Positions 52,279 through 61,154 of a stretch of 64,000 nucleotides of DNA are shown here, piece by piece. Position 1 is the first letter of the stretch. Each line of letters starts with the position of its first letter. Source of the stretch: Roseivirga seohaensis (GTDB lineage: Bacteria > Bacteroidota > Bacteroidia > Cytophagales > Cyclobacteriaceae); contig NZ_LRPB01000023.1 in NCBI RefSeq assembly GCF_001592945.1, forward strand, positions 310,001 through 374,000, written 5' to 3'. The position numbers were made by a program, and so were the translations under genes. The notes beneath the pieces are model-generated. The model was given only the letters and a program-made list of their open reading frames with translations, was not told the DNA's origin and did no database searches.

Positions 52279-52869
52279 TTAATATTTCCATTCTAAAGTG
52301 TTCAACATTTCAATTGCATCCTTCTTAATAAATTCAATTATTGGTCGAAGTGAATCGTTTTTGTTGGCGGTGTTGAAATATAATGCTCCTCTAAAAAAAT
52401 GTGTTGTACTATCGGTAGTAAAAAACTGAAACTGGCTGGGCACTTCTCCTGCCAACTCGGCTATGCTTGCTACTTGGTTGTTGCGCATTGCAATTATACT
52501 TTCCCTAATTGAATAAGCTTTAGAGTTATGTTTCATGGTAAGGTCAAAGGCTTCGGTAAGTAGTTCCTCCACGTTATTATCAGGGTTTTTCAAATCCTTA
52601 TATGTGATTTGAATGACGGCATCGTAATCGGGGTAAAACAAATTGATGTAGTACCTACCCGATTTTGGAAAAGTATCGCGCGATAGCTCTGCATATTGAG
52701 AATAAAAAAACTGATACGGGAAAGTATCGGGCAAAACCTGATAAGCTGATTCTGGTAAATCGATTCGATTATAAGCTTTTGGTTTGGGTAAATAAGTTTG
52801 CTCACAAGCCGAAAAGCCAAGCATAAGCACAAATGAAAGCAGTAGTAATTTCTGAATGGACTTTTTCAA
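52279..52869 (-). CDS. gldD: Gliding motility lipoprotein GldD
   Basis: A 196-residue lipoprotein with lipobox (MLGFSAC, C22). The GldD hallmark YLPKPKAYNRIDLP follows immediately. In flavobacteria GldD is needed for gliding and type IX secretion. The gene sits after gldE with a 4-base overlap, the standard gldE-gldD order. This pair is good evidence for a gliding or T9SS-bearing Bacteroidota. Confidence 0.95.
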   Translation of the reverse strand: MKKSIQKLLLLSFVLMLGFSACEQTYLPKPKAYNRIDLPESAYQVLPDTFPYQFFYSQYAELSRDTFPKSGRYYINLFYPDYDAVIQITYKDLKNPDNNVEELLTEAFDLTMKHNSKAYSIRESIIAMRNNQVASIAELAGEVPSQFQFFTTDSTTHFFRGALYFNTANKNDSLRPIIEFIKKDAIEMLNTLEWKY

Positions 52870-54206
52870 ACTGAAACTTTACGGTTGATCAAAACTCTAA
52901 CCCTCTTAATCCTACGAACGTCCACCGCAACTATTGTGAAAAGGAACTTATCAAACTTAATTTTTTCTCCGGCCCTAGGCAGCTTACTGTGCAATTCTAG
53001 TAAGAGTCCACCTAGCGATTCGCTTTCTCCCTTTACCTGATCAAAGTAATATGGGTCGATTTCCATGATTTTACAGAAATCATTTAAGGAGGTTTTGCCT
53101 TCAAAAACGTAAGTATTATTGTCTAATTTGTTGAAGGCGATATCGTCATCATCAAACTCATCATTGATTTCACCCACAATTTCTTCAATAATGTCCTCCA
53201 TGGTAATCAGTCCAGAAGTTCCTCCGTATTCATCCACCACGATGGCCATGTGGACACGTTTGTCTTGGAAGTTTTTCAAGAGGCTATCTACCTTTTTATT
53301 TTCAGGAACAAAGAAACCCGGGCGCATCAACTCTTGCCATTTAAAATCTTCTTCCTTGTCTACATGAGAAAGCAAATCTTTGATGTACAAAACCCCTTCA
53401 ATTTTATCAATTGTCTCGTTATAAACAGGAATTCTAGAAAATCCGCTCTTGTTGATTTTGTCCATCAGCTCGTGAAAATCCACTTCGATATCTACTGCGG
53501 TAATGTCCATTCTTGATTTCATTACCTGCCGAACAGTAAGCGTACTAAAGTTTACAATTCCCTTTAGTATTCCCTTTTCTTCATCTGTTGTATCATCACC
53601 CGTAGTCATTTCAAGGGCCTGATTCAGTTCATCCACAGTAATATTGTGCCCCTTTTTCTTTACGCGCTTTTCAATAAGTTGAGTGAATTTGATCAACACA
53701 TAAGCCACAGGCTTTACAATGCCTTCAAAGAAAAAAAGCATTCGAGCCGTTGCTCTCGAAAATCTTAGGTTGTTCTGGGTGGCAAAGTTTTTAGGAAGCA
53801 CTTCTCCGAAAAAGAGAATTACAAAAGTAACCACTGCCGTTAAGGCAACTACGATGGTTCCTTCACTGGTTTTTTCACCTATAATTTCCCAGGTTACAAA
53901 AGTGGTAAGGGTAACAATGGCAATATTCACCAAATTATTCATGATGAGAATAGTGGCCAATAAATGGCGCGGTCTTTCCATCAATTGAATAATTAATCGG
54001 CTAGCGGGAGAGTCGTCATTTTTACATTCATCAATTTGGTCATCATTCAAGGAAAAAAATGCCACTTCGGAACCTGAAATAAGGGCCGAGAGTATAACCA
54101 AAAAAATAAAAACCACTCCATTAACCACAAGGTATGGAGTGGAAACATCTTGAGCTAAGGCCAAAAGGGCCAAACTAGGATAGGGATCGTCAGTTGCTGA
54201 TTCCAA
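52866..54206 (-). CDS. gldE: Gliding motility-associated protein GldE
   Basis: A 446-residue membrane protein of the CNNM/CorC type. Three to four membrane segments (about 26-180) form the DUF21/CNNM domain, two CBS domains lie at about 220-345 (MKSRMDITAVDIEVDFHELMDKI, RVHMAIVVDEYGGTSGLITMEDIIEEIVGEI) and a CorC/HlyC domain ends the protein. It supports GldD function and may handle divalent ions. It is 18 bp downstream of ssb in the same operon. Confidence 0.94.
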   Translation of the reverse strand: MESATDDPYPSLALLALAQDVSTPYLVVNGVVFIFLVILSALISGSEVAFFSLNDDQIDECKNDDSPASRLIIQLMERPRHLLATILIMNNLVNIAIVTLTTFVTWEIIGEKTSEGTIVVALTAVVTFVILFFGEVLPKNFATQNNLRFSRATARMLFFFEGIVKPVAYVLIKFTQLIEKRVKKKGHNITVDELNQALEMTTGDDTTDEEKGILKGIVNFSTLTVRQVMKSRMDITAVDIEVDFHELMDKINKSGFSRIPVYNETIDKIEGVLYIKDLLSHVDKEEDFKWQELMRPGFFVPENKKVDSLLKNFQDKRVHMAIVVDEYGGTSGLITMEDIIEEIVGEINDEFDDDDIAFNKLDNNTYVFEGKTSLNDFCKIMEIDPYYFDQVKGESESLGGLLLELHSKLPRAGEKIKFDKFLFTIVAVDVRRIKRVRVLINRKVSV

Positions 54207-54224
54207 TATTCTATTTTTAACTAA

Positions 54225-54662
54225 TTAAAATGGCAAATCATCTGAGTCGTCCTCAGGAATGCTCGAAACTTCACTAGATTTCTCTGAACTAGGTGAATAA
54301 GAAGAACTACCTCCTCCACCTTCGTTATCAGACTTAGTACCTAGCATTGTTAAATTATTTCCAACAACTTCGGTAGTATATCTCTTATTTCCATCCTGAT
54401 CATCCCAAGATCGGGTGGTCAGTTTACCTTCAATATACACCTGATTGCCTTTCTTTAAAAATTTCTCGGCAATTTCTGCAAGTGGGCTCCAAAGTACAAT
54501 ATTATGCCACTCGGTTGTGGTTACTCTTTCGCCTTGTTTGTTCTTATAAGATTCGCTCGTAGCCAAAGAAAAATTTGCTACAGCTCTTCCACTTTCTAGG
54601 TGGCGCACTTCTGGATCTTTACCCAAGTTGCCTACTAGTATTACTTTGTTTACTCCTGCCAT
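54225..54662 (-). CDS. ssb: Single-stranded DNA-binding protein
   Basis: A 145-residue SSB. The OB fold is clear ([37 protein letters not shown]) and the protein ends in an acidic tip, EDDSDDLPF, that recruits partners such as RecG or PriA. It lies between mutY and gldE, the usual Bacteroidota order. Confidence 0.97.
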   Translation of the reverse strand: MAGVNKVILVGNLGKDPEVRHLESGRAVANFSLATSESYKNKQGERVTTTEWHNIVLWSPLAEIAEKFLKKGNQVYIEGKLTTRSWDDQDGNKRYTTEVVGNNLTMLGTKSDNEGGGGSSSYSPSSEKSSEVSSIPEDDSDDLPF

Positions 54663-54696
54663 AATATTTATTTTTTGTTTCTATAGAACAAATTAA

Positions 54697-55764
54697 TTAA
54701 AAACATTGATCTTCCAAGTATTTGATAATCAAAACTGGCTTTGGAAGGCTGTATATTTGTTCTAAAGAGTATTTTTTCAATTCAGGGTGAAGGCTGACTA
54801 GCCTCGTTTCATCGTCTCCTATCAGTTCAATTTTCACGAAGTTGGCGAAAATACGTTGATGCGTCAAAACATGTTCGTATAATTTTGATTCTTCACCTAT
54901 AATTGAGCTGTTCAAACCTAACTTATGAAGTGTTGAAATCACCCCCTCCACATCAATCGGTTTGCTGTCTTCCAACAAATAAAAGTCAAACAAGCCCTGC
55001 CAAACATCGCCCTTTTCTCTTTGCTTCATCAAAAACGCTTGTTCCGAATGAAAGGCCAAATAAGTAAAGTACCTTTTTCTAACTTTGGTCTTCTTGGTTT
55101 TAACTGGAAGACTATCAACTTTATTATTGTTGAAAGCAAAACAGTAATCTTTAAAAGGGCAAATACCACATGCTGGAGATTTTGGTGAGCATTGAATAGC
55201 ACCAAATTCCATAATGGCCTGATTATATTGGTTTGGCCTTTCTTTATCTAAAAGCTCATTCGCTCTAGCTTCAAAAATTTTCGGGCCCTGCGTACTCGAA
55301 ATATCTTCTTCAATACCAAACACCCTGCTGAGCACTCTATATACATTGCCATCTACTACGGCATTGGGTTTGTTAAAAGCCGATGACGAAATTGCTGCTG
55401 CGGTATATCGCCCAATTCCTTTTAATTTGAGTAATTCGTTAAAGCCAGACGGAAACTCTCCGGCAAAATCTTTAACCACCATTTTAGCGCAGGCATGAAG
55501 ATTTCTGGCCCTAGAATAATAGCCTAAGCCCTGCCATAAACGGAGTACCTCGGTTTCGGAAGCACTTGCCAAATCGTGAATAGTAGGAAACTGCTCTATA
55601 AATCGCTCGTAGTAGGGCAAACCTTGGGCAACTCTCGTCTGCTGAAGGATAATCTCAGAGAGCCAAATCCTATAAGGGTTCTTGGTTTTCCTCCACGGCA
55701 AGTCTCTTTTATTTTCTTCATACCAGTTAATTAACTGATTTGCAAACACTTTACTATCTAACAT
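54697..55764 (-). CDS. mutY: A/G-specific adenine glycosylase MutY
   Basis: A 355-residue enzyme from the ATG at 55764. HhH-GPD domain: WLSEIILQQTRV and LKGIGRYTAAAI with the catalytic aspartate in VVDGNV; a [4Fe-4S] cluster motif CSPKSPACGICPFKDYC is complete. A NUDIX-like C-terminal domain recognises 8-oxoguanine. The TTG at 55782 is rejected because a perfect -7 box overlaps it. MutY removes adenine mispaired with 8-oxoG. Confidence 0.95.
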   Translation of the reverse strand: MLDSKVFANQLINWYEENKRDLPWRKTKNPYRIWLSEIILQQTRVAQGLPYYERFIEQFPTIHDLASASETEVLRLWQGLGYYSRARNLHACAKMVVKDFAGEFPSGFNELLKLKGIGRYTAAAISSSAFNKPNAVVDGNVYRVLSRVFGIEEDISSTQGPKIFEARANELLDKERPNQYNQAIMEFGAIQCSPKSPACGICPFKDYCFAFNNNKVDSLPVKTKKTKVRKRYFTYLAFHSEQAFLMKQREKGDVWQGLFDFYLLEDSKPIDVEGVISTLHKLGLNSSIIGEESKLYEHVLTHQRIFANFVKIELIGDDETRLVSLHPELKKYSLEQIYSLPKPVLIIKYLEDQCF

Positions 55765-55779
55765 AGTGCTATCTTGTGC

Positions 55780-55787
55780 CAAATTTA
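55780..55787 (-). promoter_or_regulatory. -7 box of mutY
   Basis: TAAATTTG on the - strand is an exact TAnnTTTG match 16 nt before the ATG at 55764. The -33 region is poor, so the strength is uncertain. Confidence 0.5.
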
Positions 55788-55848
55788 TACCCCTGCAAGG
55801 TATTGGTTAAAATTTGAGGGTTTGTTTTTTAAATTAGAAATGAACTCG

Positions 55849-55856
55849 TAATTTTG
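55849..55856 (+). promoter_or_regulatory. -7 box of the HU gene
   Basis: TAATTTTG is an exact TAnnTTTG match 63 nt before the GTG start of the HU gene. A TTTG lies further upstream at 55821-55824, but the spacing (24 nt) is longer than the expected 19 nt. Confidence 0.5.
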
Positions 55857-55919
55857 CAGGCCAAAATAACTGGGAATTAGTTTTTTACACAATATTTATA
55901 AATCTAAAATTTAACAGCG

Positions 55920-56222
55920 GTGACGAAAGCAGATGTTATTAACCAAATAGCAGAGAAGACAGGAATAGATCGATCTGATGTTACTACTACGGTGGAAACT
56001 CTTTTTACAGTAGTAAAAGATTCAATGGCGGAAGGTGAAAATATCTACGTGAGAGGATTTGGCAGCTTTGTGAATAAGAAAAGAGCAAAAAAAATTGCTA
56101 GAAATATCTCTAAAAACACTGCCATCGTAATTGATGAGCACTTTGTTCCAAGCTTTAAACCTTCAAAGGTTTTCGTAGAACAAGTAAAAGTGAGTGACAA
56201 AGTAAAAATTGCGAACAAATAA
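55920..56222 (+). CDS. HU/IHF family DNA-binding protein
   Basis: A 100-residue nucleoid protein starting at a GTG (MTKADVINQIAEKTGIDRSDV). The dimer and DNA-arm signature ENIYVRGFGSFVNKKRAKKIARN is complete; the arm tip FKPSKVFVEQV follows. The last 15 residues (VKVSDKVKIANK) extend beyond the family's usual end. It compacts DNA and assists replication and recombination. The strand switch from mutY is typical of the phylum. Confidence 0.94.
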   Translation: MTKADVINQIAEKTGIDRSDVTTTVETLFTVVKDSMAEGENIYVRGFGSFVNKKRAKKIARNISKNTAIVIDEHFVPSFKPSKVFVEQVKVSDKVKIANK

Positions 56223-56243
56223 GCCTTAGCCTCATTGGCTATT

Positions 56244-57062
56244 ATGAAAAAGAATCAAATCATACTTCTGAGCGTTGGAATTATAGCTGTTGTATTACTG
56301 TACATGCTACCCACCTCTGTAGTTGACAATAAAGAAAATGAGGCTTTACAGTTTGTTGATGAAAGTAAACCAGGAGGAGAGGTAATTGACCACAGCTCTG
56401 AAATCCCTGAAGAAATTCAACCTAAAATTGATTTTTGGAAGGAAAAGCTAGTTTCAAACGCAAAAATTAAGAAAGATGAAGTAGCATTGGATTCACTGAT
56501 GGTTGTTTTTCAAACCATTAACCAATACGATAGCGCTGCTTATTATGCTGAATCTTTCGCAAAAGAATTTAATACACTTACACTTTGGCAGAAGGCCGGA
56601 GACGCCTATTTCGAGGCCTTTACTTTCGCTTTAGAACCTCAAAAAGTAGAAAGACTTGGCACTAAAACCCGTGAAATGTATAGCAAGGTTTTAGAACAAA
56701 CACCAGATAATCTGGATGTTAAAAACAATTTAGCGATGACCTTTATTGCAAGTTCTAACCCTATGCAGGGAATTATGATGTTAAGAGAAATACTTGAAAC
56801 AGACGAAAAAAACGAAAAGGCCCTATTGAACATGGGTCGCCTTTCAATGCAGTCAAATCAGTTTGATAAAGCTGTAGAAAGGTTCGAAGCATTAGTGGGT
56901 TACCATCCTAATAGCTTAGATGGCAACTACCTTTTAGCGGTATGCTATTATGAAACAGGCCAGAACGATAAAGCGAAAGCCCAATTTCAGAAAGTAAAAA
57001 ACATGGATACCGATCCGGCAGTACAAACAGCTGCTAACGAGTATCTGCAAAGAATTAAGTAA
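56244..57062 (+). CDS. Tetratricopeptide repeat membrane protein
   Basis: A 272-residue protein from the ATG at 56244. One N-terminal membrane anchor (QIILLSVGIIAVVLLYMLP) precedes about four to five TPR units (LWQKAGDAYFEAFTFALEPQKVE, NLDVKNNLAMTFIASSNPMQGI, EKALLNMGRLSMQSNQFDKAVERF, LDGNYLLAVCYYETGQNDKAKAQF). It likely scaffolds a complex at the membrane. It follows the HU gene by 21 bp and precedes the small basic protein, probably in one transcript. Confidence 0.85.
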   Translation: MKKNQIILLSVGIIAVVLLYMLPTSVVDNKENEALQFVDESKPGGEVIDHSSEIPEEIQPKIDFWKEKLVSNAKIKKDEVALDSLMVVFQTINQYDSAAYYAESFAKEFNTLTLWQKAGDAYFEAFTFALEPQKVERLGTKTREMYSKVLEQTPDNLDVKNNLAMTFIASSNPMQGIMMLREILETDEKNEKALLNMGRLSMQSNQFDKAVERFEALVGYHPNSLDGNYLLAVCYYETGQNDKAKAQFQKVKNMDTDPAVQTAANEYLQRIK

Positions 57063-57090
57063 AATATTATTTCATTAAAACATTAGAATT

Positions 57091-57183
57091 ATGCCTTGCG
57101 GTAAAAAAAGAAAAAGACATAAGATTTCAACTCACAAGAGAAAGAAAAGACTTAGAAAAAACAGACACAAAACTAAGAAGTAG
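57091..57183 (+). CDS. Small basic protein, mS38/COX24 (AURKAIP1)-like
   Basis: A 30-residue protein, MPCGKKRKRHKISTHKRKKR..., with 19 Lys/Arg/His residues. This matches the AURKAIP1/COX24 domain proteins of Bacteroidota, relatives of the mitochondrial ribosomal protein mS38, and is probably a ribosome-associated peptide. It starts with ATG at 57091 and ends with TAG at 57181-57183 inside the left arm and loop of a terminator hairpin. It is the shortest gene in the window. Confidence 0.8.
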   Translation: MPCGKKRKRHKISTHKRKKRLRKNRHKTKK

Positions 57184-57200
57184 TACTTCTTAGTTTTGTG
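57166..57200 (+). terminator. Terminator overlapping the stop codon of the mS38-like gene
   Basis: CACAAAACTAAGAAG (57166-57180), loop TAGTA (57181-57185, containing the TAG stop), CTTCTTAGTTTTGTG (57186-57200): a perfect 15-bp stem. There is no long T run after it (CTTAT), so it may also act as an RNA-stability hairpin. Confidence 0.7.
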
Positions 57201-57247
57201 CTTATACGCATCACTAGTTTAATTATTAACATTTAACTTTTTTCAAA

Positions 57248-58804
57248 TTGAGCAACGAATTAGTAATTAATTCGACTCAAGATGGATGTCGTATAGCCCT
57301 TCTGAAAGATAAAAATCTGGTTGAGTTCCATCATGACCATGATGACAACCAGTTTAAGGTAGGTGATATGTACTTGGGAACGGTTAAAAAAATCGTCCAA
57401 GGACTGAATGCGGCTTTTATAGATATTGGGTACGAGAAAGATGCATTTCTGCACTATCTTGACCTTGGTCCGCAGATCAAATCACTGAATAAATACACCC
57501 GAATGGCCCAATCGGCCAATGATGTTAATGGCAACTTGAGCAAATTCAAGAGCGAGCCAGACATCAACAAGCTTGGCAAAATGGGCCAGGTGCTGACGCG
57601 TGGTCAGCAAATACTTGTTCAGGTTGTAAAAGAACCTATTTCAACAAAAGGGCCACGACTCTCTTGCGAGTTGTCTATAGCTGGGCGCTATATGGTTTTA
57701 GTGCCTTTCTCCGATTCTATCAATATTTCTAAGAAAATCACTGATGGAGACGAGAGAAAAAGATTGATGAGACTGATTTCATCGATCAAACCCGAAAAAT
57801 TTGGTGTCATTGTTCGCACAGTTGCGAAAGGAAAAGATGTGGCCGAATTAGATAAAGACCTCCGAAACCTTGAAGAAACTTGGATTGAAGGCATTAAAAA
57901 GCTACATAAAGCTAAGCCAAAAGATAAGGTAATCGGAGAAATGAGTAGGGCTTCATCCTTACTTCGAGATATCCTCAACGAATCTTTTGACAGTGTAACC
58001 ACGGATGATAAGGAAATCTATAATGAGATTAAATCCTACATCCATAAAATTGCTCCAGACAAGGAAAAGATAGTAAAGCTTTACTCTGGTAAAGCGAAAA
58101 TCTTTGAAAGTTTTGGAATCGAAAAGCAGTTTAAATCGCTTTTTGGTAAAACAGTAAGCTTGCCAAAGGGCGGCTATTTAATTATTGAGCATACCGAAGC
58201 CCTTCACGTTATAGATGTGAACAGTGGTAATAAATCGAATGCAGGAGAAGATCAGGAAAGTACCGCACTTGCTGTAAATATTGAAGCCGCAAGAGAAGTA
58301 GCACGCCAATTGAGGCTGCGCGATATGGGCGGAATTATCGTGATCGACTTTATCGATATGCGTAAAGCTGAAAATAAAAAAGAGCTTTACAGAGTAATGC
58401 GTGAGATTATGGATGAAGACCGTGCAAAAAACACCGTTCTTCCCATTACCAAATTTGGCTTAATGCAAATTACACGTCAGCGTGTGAGGCCAGAAATGAA
58501 CATTACTACCCGTGAAAACTGCCCAGCATGCGGAGGAACGGGAAAAGTAGCTGCTACAATACTTGTATCAGATACGATTGAAAAGAACATCGATTACATT
58601 CTTGGTACCCAAAATGAAAAAGGCATTACATTAACTGTACACCCCTTTTTACATGCTTATTTCACTAGAGGAATTTTCTCTAAAAGGTGGGAATGGTACA
58701 AGAAATACCGCACTTGGGTGAAGATCGAAAAAGACAGTTCTTTAAGTCTTTCGGCTTATACCATTAACAATAAGCTTGGCGAAGAAATAGCCATTACAGC
58801 TTAA
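57248..58804 (+). CDS. rng: Ribonuclease G
   Basis: A 518-residue RNase E/G-family endoribonuclease starting with TTG at 57248 (MSNELVINSTQDGCRIALLKD). S1 domain at about 38-125, catalytic acids in HVIDVNSGNKSN and GGIIVIDFIDM, and the zinc-link CPACGGTGK. It lacks the C-terminal scaffold of RNase E. It processes 16S rRNA precursors and decays mRNA. It follows the mS38-like gene, a link with ribosome maturation. Confidence 0.94.
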   Translation: MSNELVINSTQDGCRIALLKDKNLVEFHHDHDDNQFKVGDMYLGTVKKIVQGLNAAFIDIGYEKDAFLHYLDLGPQIKSLNKYTRMAQSANDVNGNLSKFKSEPDINKLGKMGQVLTRGQQILVQVVKEPISTKGPRLSCELSIAGRYMVLVPFSDSINISKKITDGDERKRLMRLISSIKPEKFGVIVRTVAKGKDVAELDKDLRNLEETWIEGIKKLHKAKPKDKVIGEMSRASSLLRDILNESFDSVTTDDKEIYNEIKSYIHKIAPDKEKIVKLYSGKAKIFESFGIEKQFKSLFGKTVSLPKGGYLIIEHTEALHVIDVNSGNKSNAGEDQESTALAVNIEAAREVARQLRLRDMGGIIVIDFIDMRKAENKKELYRVMREIMDEDRAKNTVLPITKFGLMQITRQRVRPEMNITTRENCPACGGTGKVAATILVSDTIEKNIDYILGTQNEKGITLTVHPFLHAYFTRGIFSKRWEWYKKYRTWVKIEKDSSLSLSAYTINNKLGEEIAITA

Positions 58805-58826
58805 GTTTAAAACATCAAATTAAACA

Positions 58827-58856
58827 AAAAGGGAACCTCAAATGAGGTTCCCTTTT
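58827..58856. terminator. Bidirectional terminator after rng
   Basis: AAAAGGGAACCTCA-AA-TGAGGTTCCCTTTT, a perfect 14-bp stem, between the convergent rng and acyl-CoA dehydrogenase genes. Confidence 0.88.
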
Positions 58857-58881
58857 ACTTTATCAGTCTATTTGGTTGTTC

Positions 58882-60690
58882 TTACGCGAAATAGTAAGGG
58901 AATTTCCCCTTAGCAATCATTGTATCGGCTACTTGTCTACGAAGTTCTTTGGTGTTCACTAAATCCATTTTCGTAAAGCGTTTTAAGCCCATCAACATCA
59001 CTTTTTGTTCATCACCTTTGGTGAATGATGCTATTGCCTCTTTGGCAGCTGCGTTCACTCTATCAACAGCTTCAGCCATATAAATTTGAGTCATGGCGAT
59101 ATAATCTTTACATGCCTCCTCGCCTCTTTGACTCACTAATTTCTCTGTTCTTAACATAGAAGATTCAACAGCGTAAATCTCAATCAGGATGTCCGCAAGG
59201 TTCATCATTACCTCTTGCTCGTCCTCGATTTTATCTTGAAGTGCCATTGCAGCTTTTCCGCCTACCATTAGGAAGACTTTCTTCAAGTTTTTCACTACTT
59301 CTTTTTCAGCATTGAATAACACTGACTTGTCGATGGTAGTGAAAGAAGGAACAGAAACGAGTTCTTTAGAAACTGCCATTGCTGGTTCGAACATGTTTAG
59401 TTCGCCTTTCATTGCGCGTTTCAAAAGCATTCCGATCATCAACATACGGTTGATCTCGTTCGTGCCTTCGTAAATTCGAGCGATACGTGCATCTCTGTAA
59501 GCTCTTTCCATTGGGGCGTCAGCTGAATAGCCCATACCTCCATAAACTTGAACGCCTTGATCTACCACATAATCTAAAACTTCAGAACTGTGTATTTTTG
59601 CAATAGCGCATTCAATCGCGAATTGCTCAACACCTTTTAGCTTAGCTTCAGCATCATCCATTCCACCCGCTATCAGGTCGTTAATTTTATCTTCGATGTT
59701 CTGACCTGCTCTGTAATCTAAAGATTCCGTCACGTAGGTTTTAGTGGCCATTTCGGCCAATTTACTTTTAATGGCACCAAAGCTTGAAATTGACACGCCA
59801 AATTGCTTGCGTTCGTTGGCGTATTGAGTAGCATGAGAAATTACAGTTCTGCAACCACCCAAAACTCCTGCTCCTAATTTTACACGACCAATATTCAAGA
59901 TATTCACCGCGATTTTGAAACCATTTCCTCTTTCAGAAAGCATGTTTTCAACTGGTACTGGGCAATCGTTAAAGAATACCTGACGAGTTGATGAACCTTT
60001 GATTCCAAGTTTCTTCTCTTCTTCATTCATTGTGATTCCACCGAAGGTTTTCTCAACAATAAATGCAGTCAAATTTTTATCATCTTCGATTTTAGCAAAC
60101 ACAATAAACAAGTCAGCGAAACCTGCATTAGAGATCCACATTTTCTGACCTGTAATATTATAGTGCTTTCCATCTGCAGAAAGCACTGCTTTCGTTTTTC
60201 CTGAATTCGCATCAGAACCTGCGTCAGGCTCTGTCAAGCAATAACAAGCAGCCCATTCGCCAGTAGCGAGTTTTGGTAAGTATTTTTCTTTCTGCGCCTC
60301 AGTTCCATAATAAAGAATTGGTAAGGTTCCGATACCCGTATGAGCACCATAAGTGGTAGAGAAAGACCCAGCAGCACCAATCACATCGGCAATTAGCATA
60401 CTTGTATTGAAGCTCATGCCAAGCCCTCCATATTGTTCGGGCACAGTAATACCTAAAAGACCTAGCTCACCGGCCTTCTTAAAAATATTTGGAACCAAAT
60501 CTGGCTCTTTCATACTGTCGATACGATCGGCATTAGGCGTAATTTCTGTTTCGATGAAGTCGCTACAGGCTTGGGCCATCATTTTTTGCTCTTCACTAAA
60601 TTCTTCAGGAATAAAAACCTCCTGAGCTGGGGTTTCTCTTACGAGGAATTCTCCTCCCTTGATTGATGCTTTTATTGTTTCGCTTGACAT
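58882..60690 (-). CDS. Acyl-CoA dehydrogenase
   Basis: A 602-residue flavoenzyme, longer than the 380-residue short type because of a 200-residue C-terminal extension as in very-long-chain acyl-CoA dehydrogenases. FAD/substrate segments ACYCLTEPDAGSDANSGKTKA, KMWISNAGFADLFIVFAK and VQVYGGMGYSADAPMERAYRDARIARIYEGTNEI are all present; the glutamate in RIYEG is the likely base. It does the first step of beta-oxidation. It is the last gene of the operon, separated from thiolase by the four-helix-bundle gene. Confidence 0.94.
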   Translation of the reverse strand: MSSETIKASIKGGEFLVRETPAQEVFIPEEFSEEQKMMAQACSDFIETEITPNADRIDSMKEPDLVPNIFKKAGELGLLGITVPEQYGGLGMSFNTSMLIADVIGAAGSFSTTYGAHTGIGTLPILYYGTEAQKEKYLPKLATGEWAACYCLTEPDAGSDANSGKTKAVLSADGKHYNITGQKMWISNAGFADLFIVFAKIEDDKNLTAFIVEKTFGGITMNEEEKKLGIKGSSTRQVFFNDCPVPVENMLSERGNGFKIAVNILNIGRVKLGAGVLGGCRTVISHATQYANERKQFGVSISSFGAIKSKLAEMATKTYVTESLDYRAGQNIEDKINDLIAGGMDDAEAKLKGVEQFAIECAIAKIHSSEVLDYVVDQGVQVYGGMGYSADAPMERAYRDARIARIYEGTNEINRMLMIGMLLKRAMKGELNMFEPAMAVSKELVSVPSFTTIDKSVLFNAEKEVVKNLKKVFLMVGGKAAMALQDKIEDEQEVMMNLADILIEIYAVESSMLRTEKLVSQRGEEACKDYIAMTQIYMAEAVDRVNAAAKEAIASFTKGDEQKVMLMGLKRFTKMDLVNTKELRRQVADTMIAKGKFPYYFA

Positions 60691-60729
60691 GTTATTGTAT
60701 TTAGTATTTTGATTTGGGTATTGAGTGGG

Positions 60730-61083
60730 TTAGCAATTGATTGATTTCTTAAGATTATAGATCATCTTCTGTATTTTATCAATTTCTAACTCTAGCTGCC
60801 CGAATGATTCATTGTTTAAAAACTGCAATCTATTTGCAATGATTAGTTGTGTTTCCAATTCACAAGAAGAGCCGTAGGCGATTCCTAAAAACTGGTTAAA
60901 TTCTCCAGAAGTATTTCTTCCAGCACCTTCCGCAATATTTGAGCTGATAGAAACTACACTTCTTCGGATCTGACTAGTCAAACCAAACCTTTCATCGGCA
61001 GGTAGGTTCTCTGTTGACTTATAAATATCCACCGCAAAGTCTACGGAGCTTTGCCAAACCCTTAACTCTTTGTTATTATTCAT
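60730..61083 (-). CDS. Four-helix-bundle protein (IVP/S23-like)
   Basis: A 117-residue protein from the ATG at 61083. It is all-helical, with VWQSSVDFAVDIYKSTENLP, LTSQIRRSVVSISSNIAEG and SGEFNQFLGIAYGSSCELETQL, the pattern of the family first found in 23S rRNA intervening sequences. Stand-alone copies are common in Bacteroidota and their function is unclear; nucleic-acid binding has been suggested. It sits in the middle of a fatty-acid operon with which it has no obvious link. Confidence 0.88.
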   Translation of the reverse strand: MNNNKELRVWQSSVDFAVDIYKSTENLPADERFGLTSQIRRSVVSISSNIAEGAGRNTSGEFNQFLGIAYGSSCELETQLIIANRLQFLNNESFGQLELEIDKIQKMIYNLKKSINC

Positions 61084-61154
61084 ATATCCATCATTTATGA
61101 TTTGCAAATGATCTAATTCACATTACACACCACACAATACCCAGGACTAAACCT

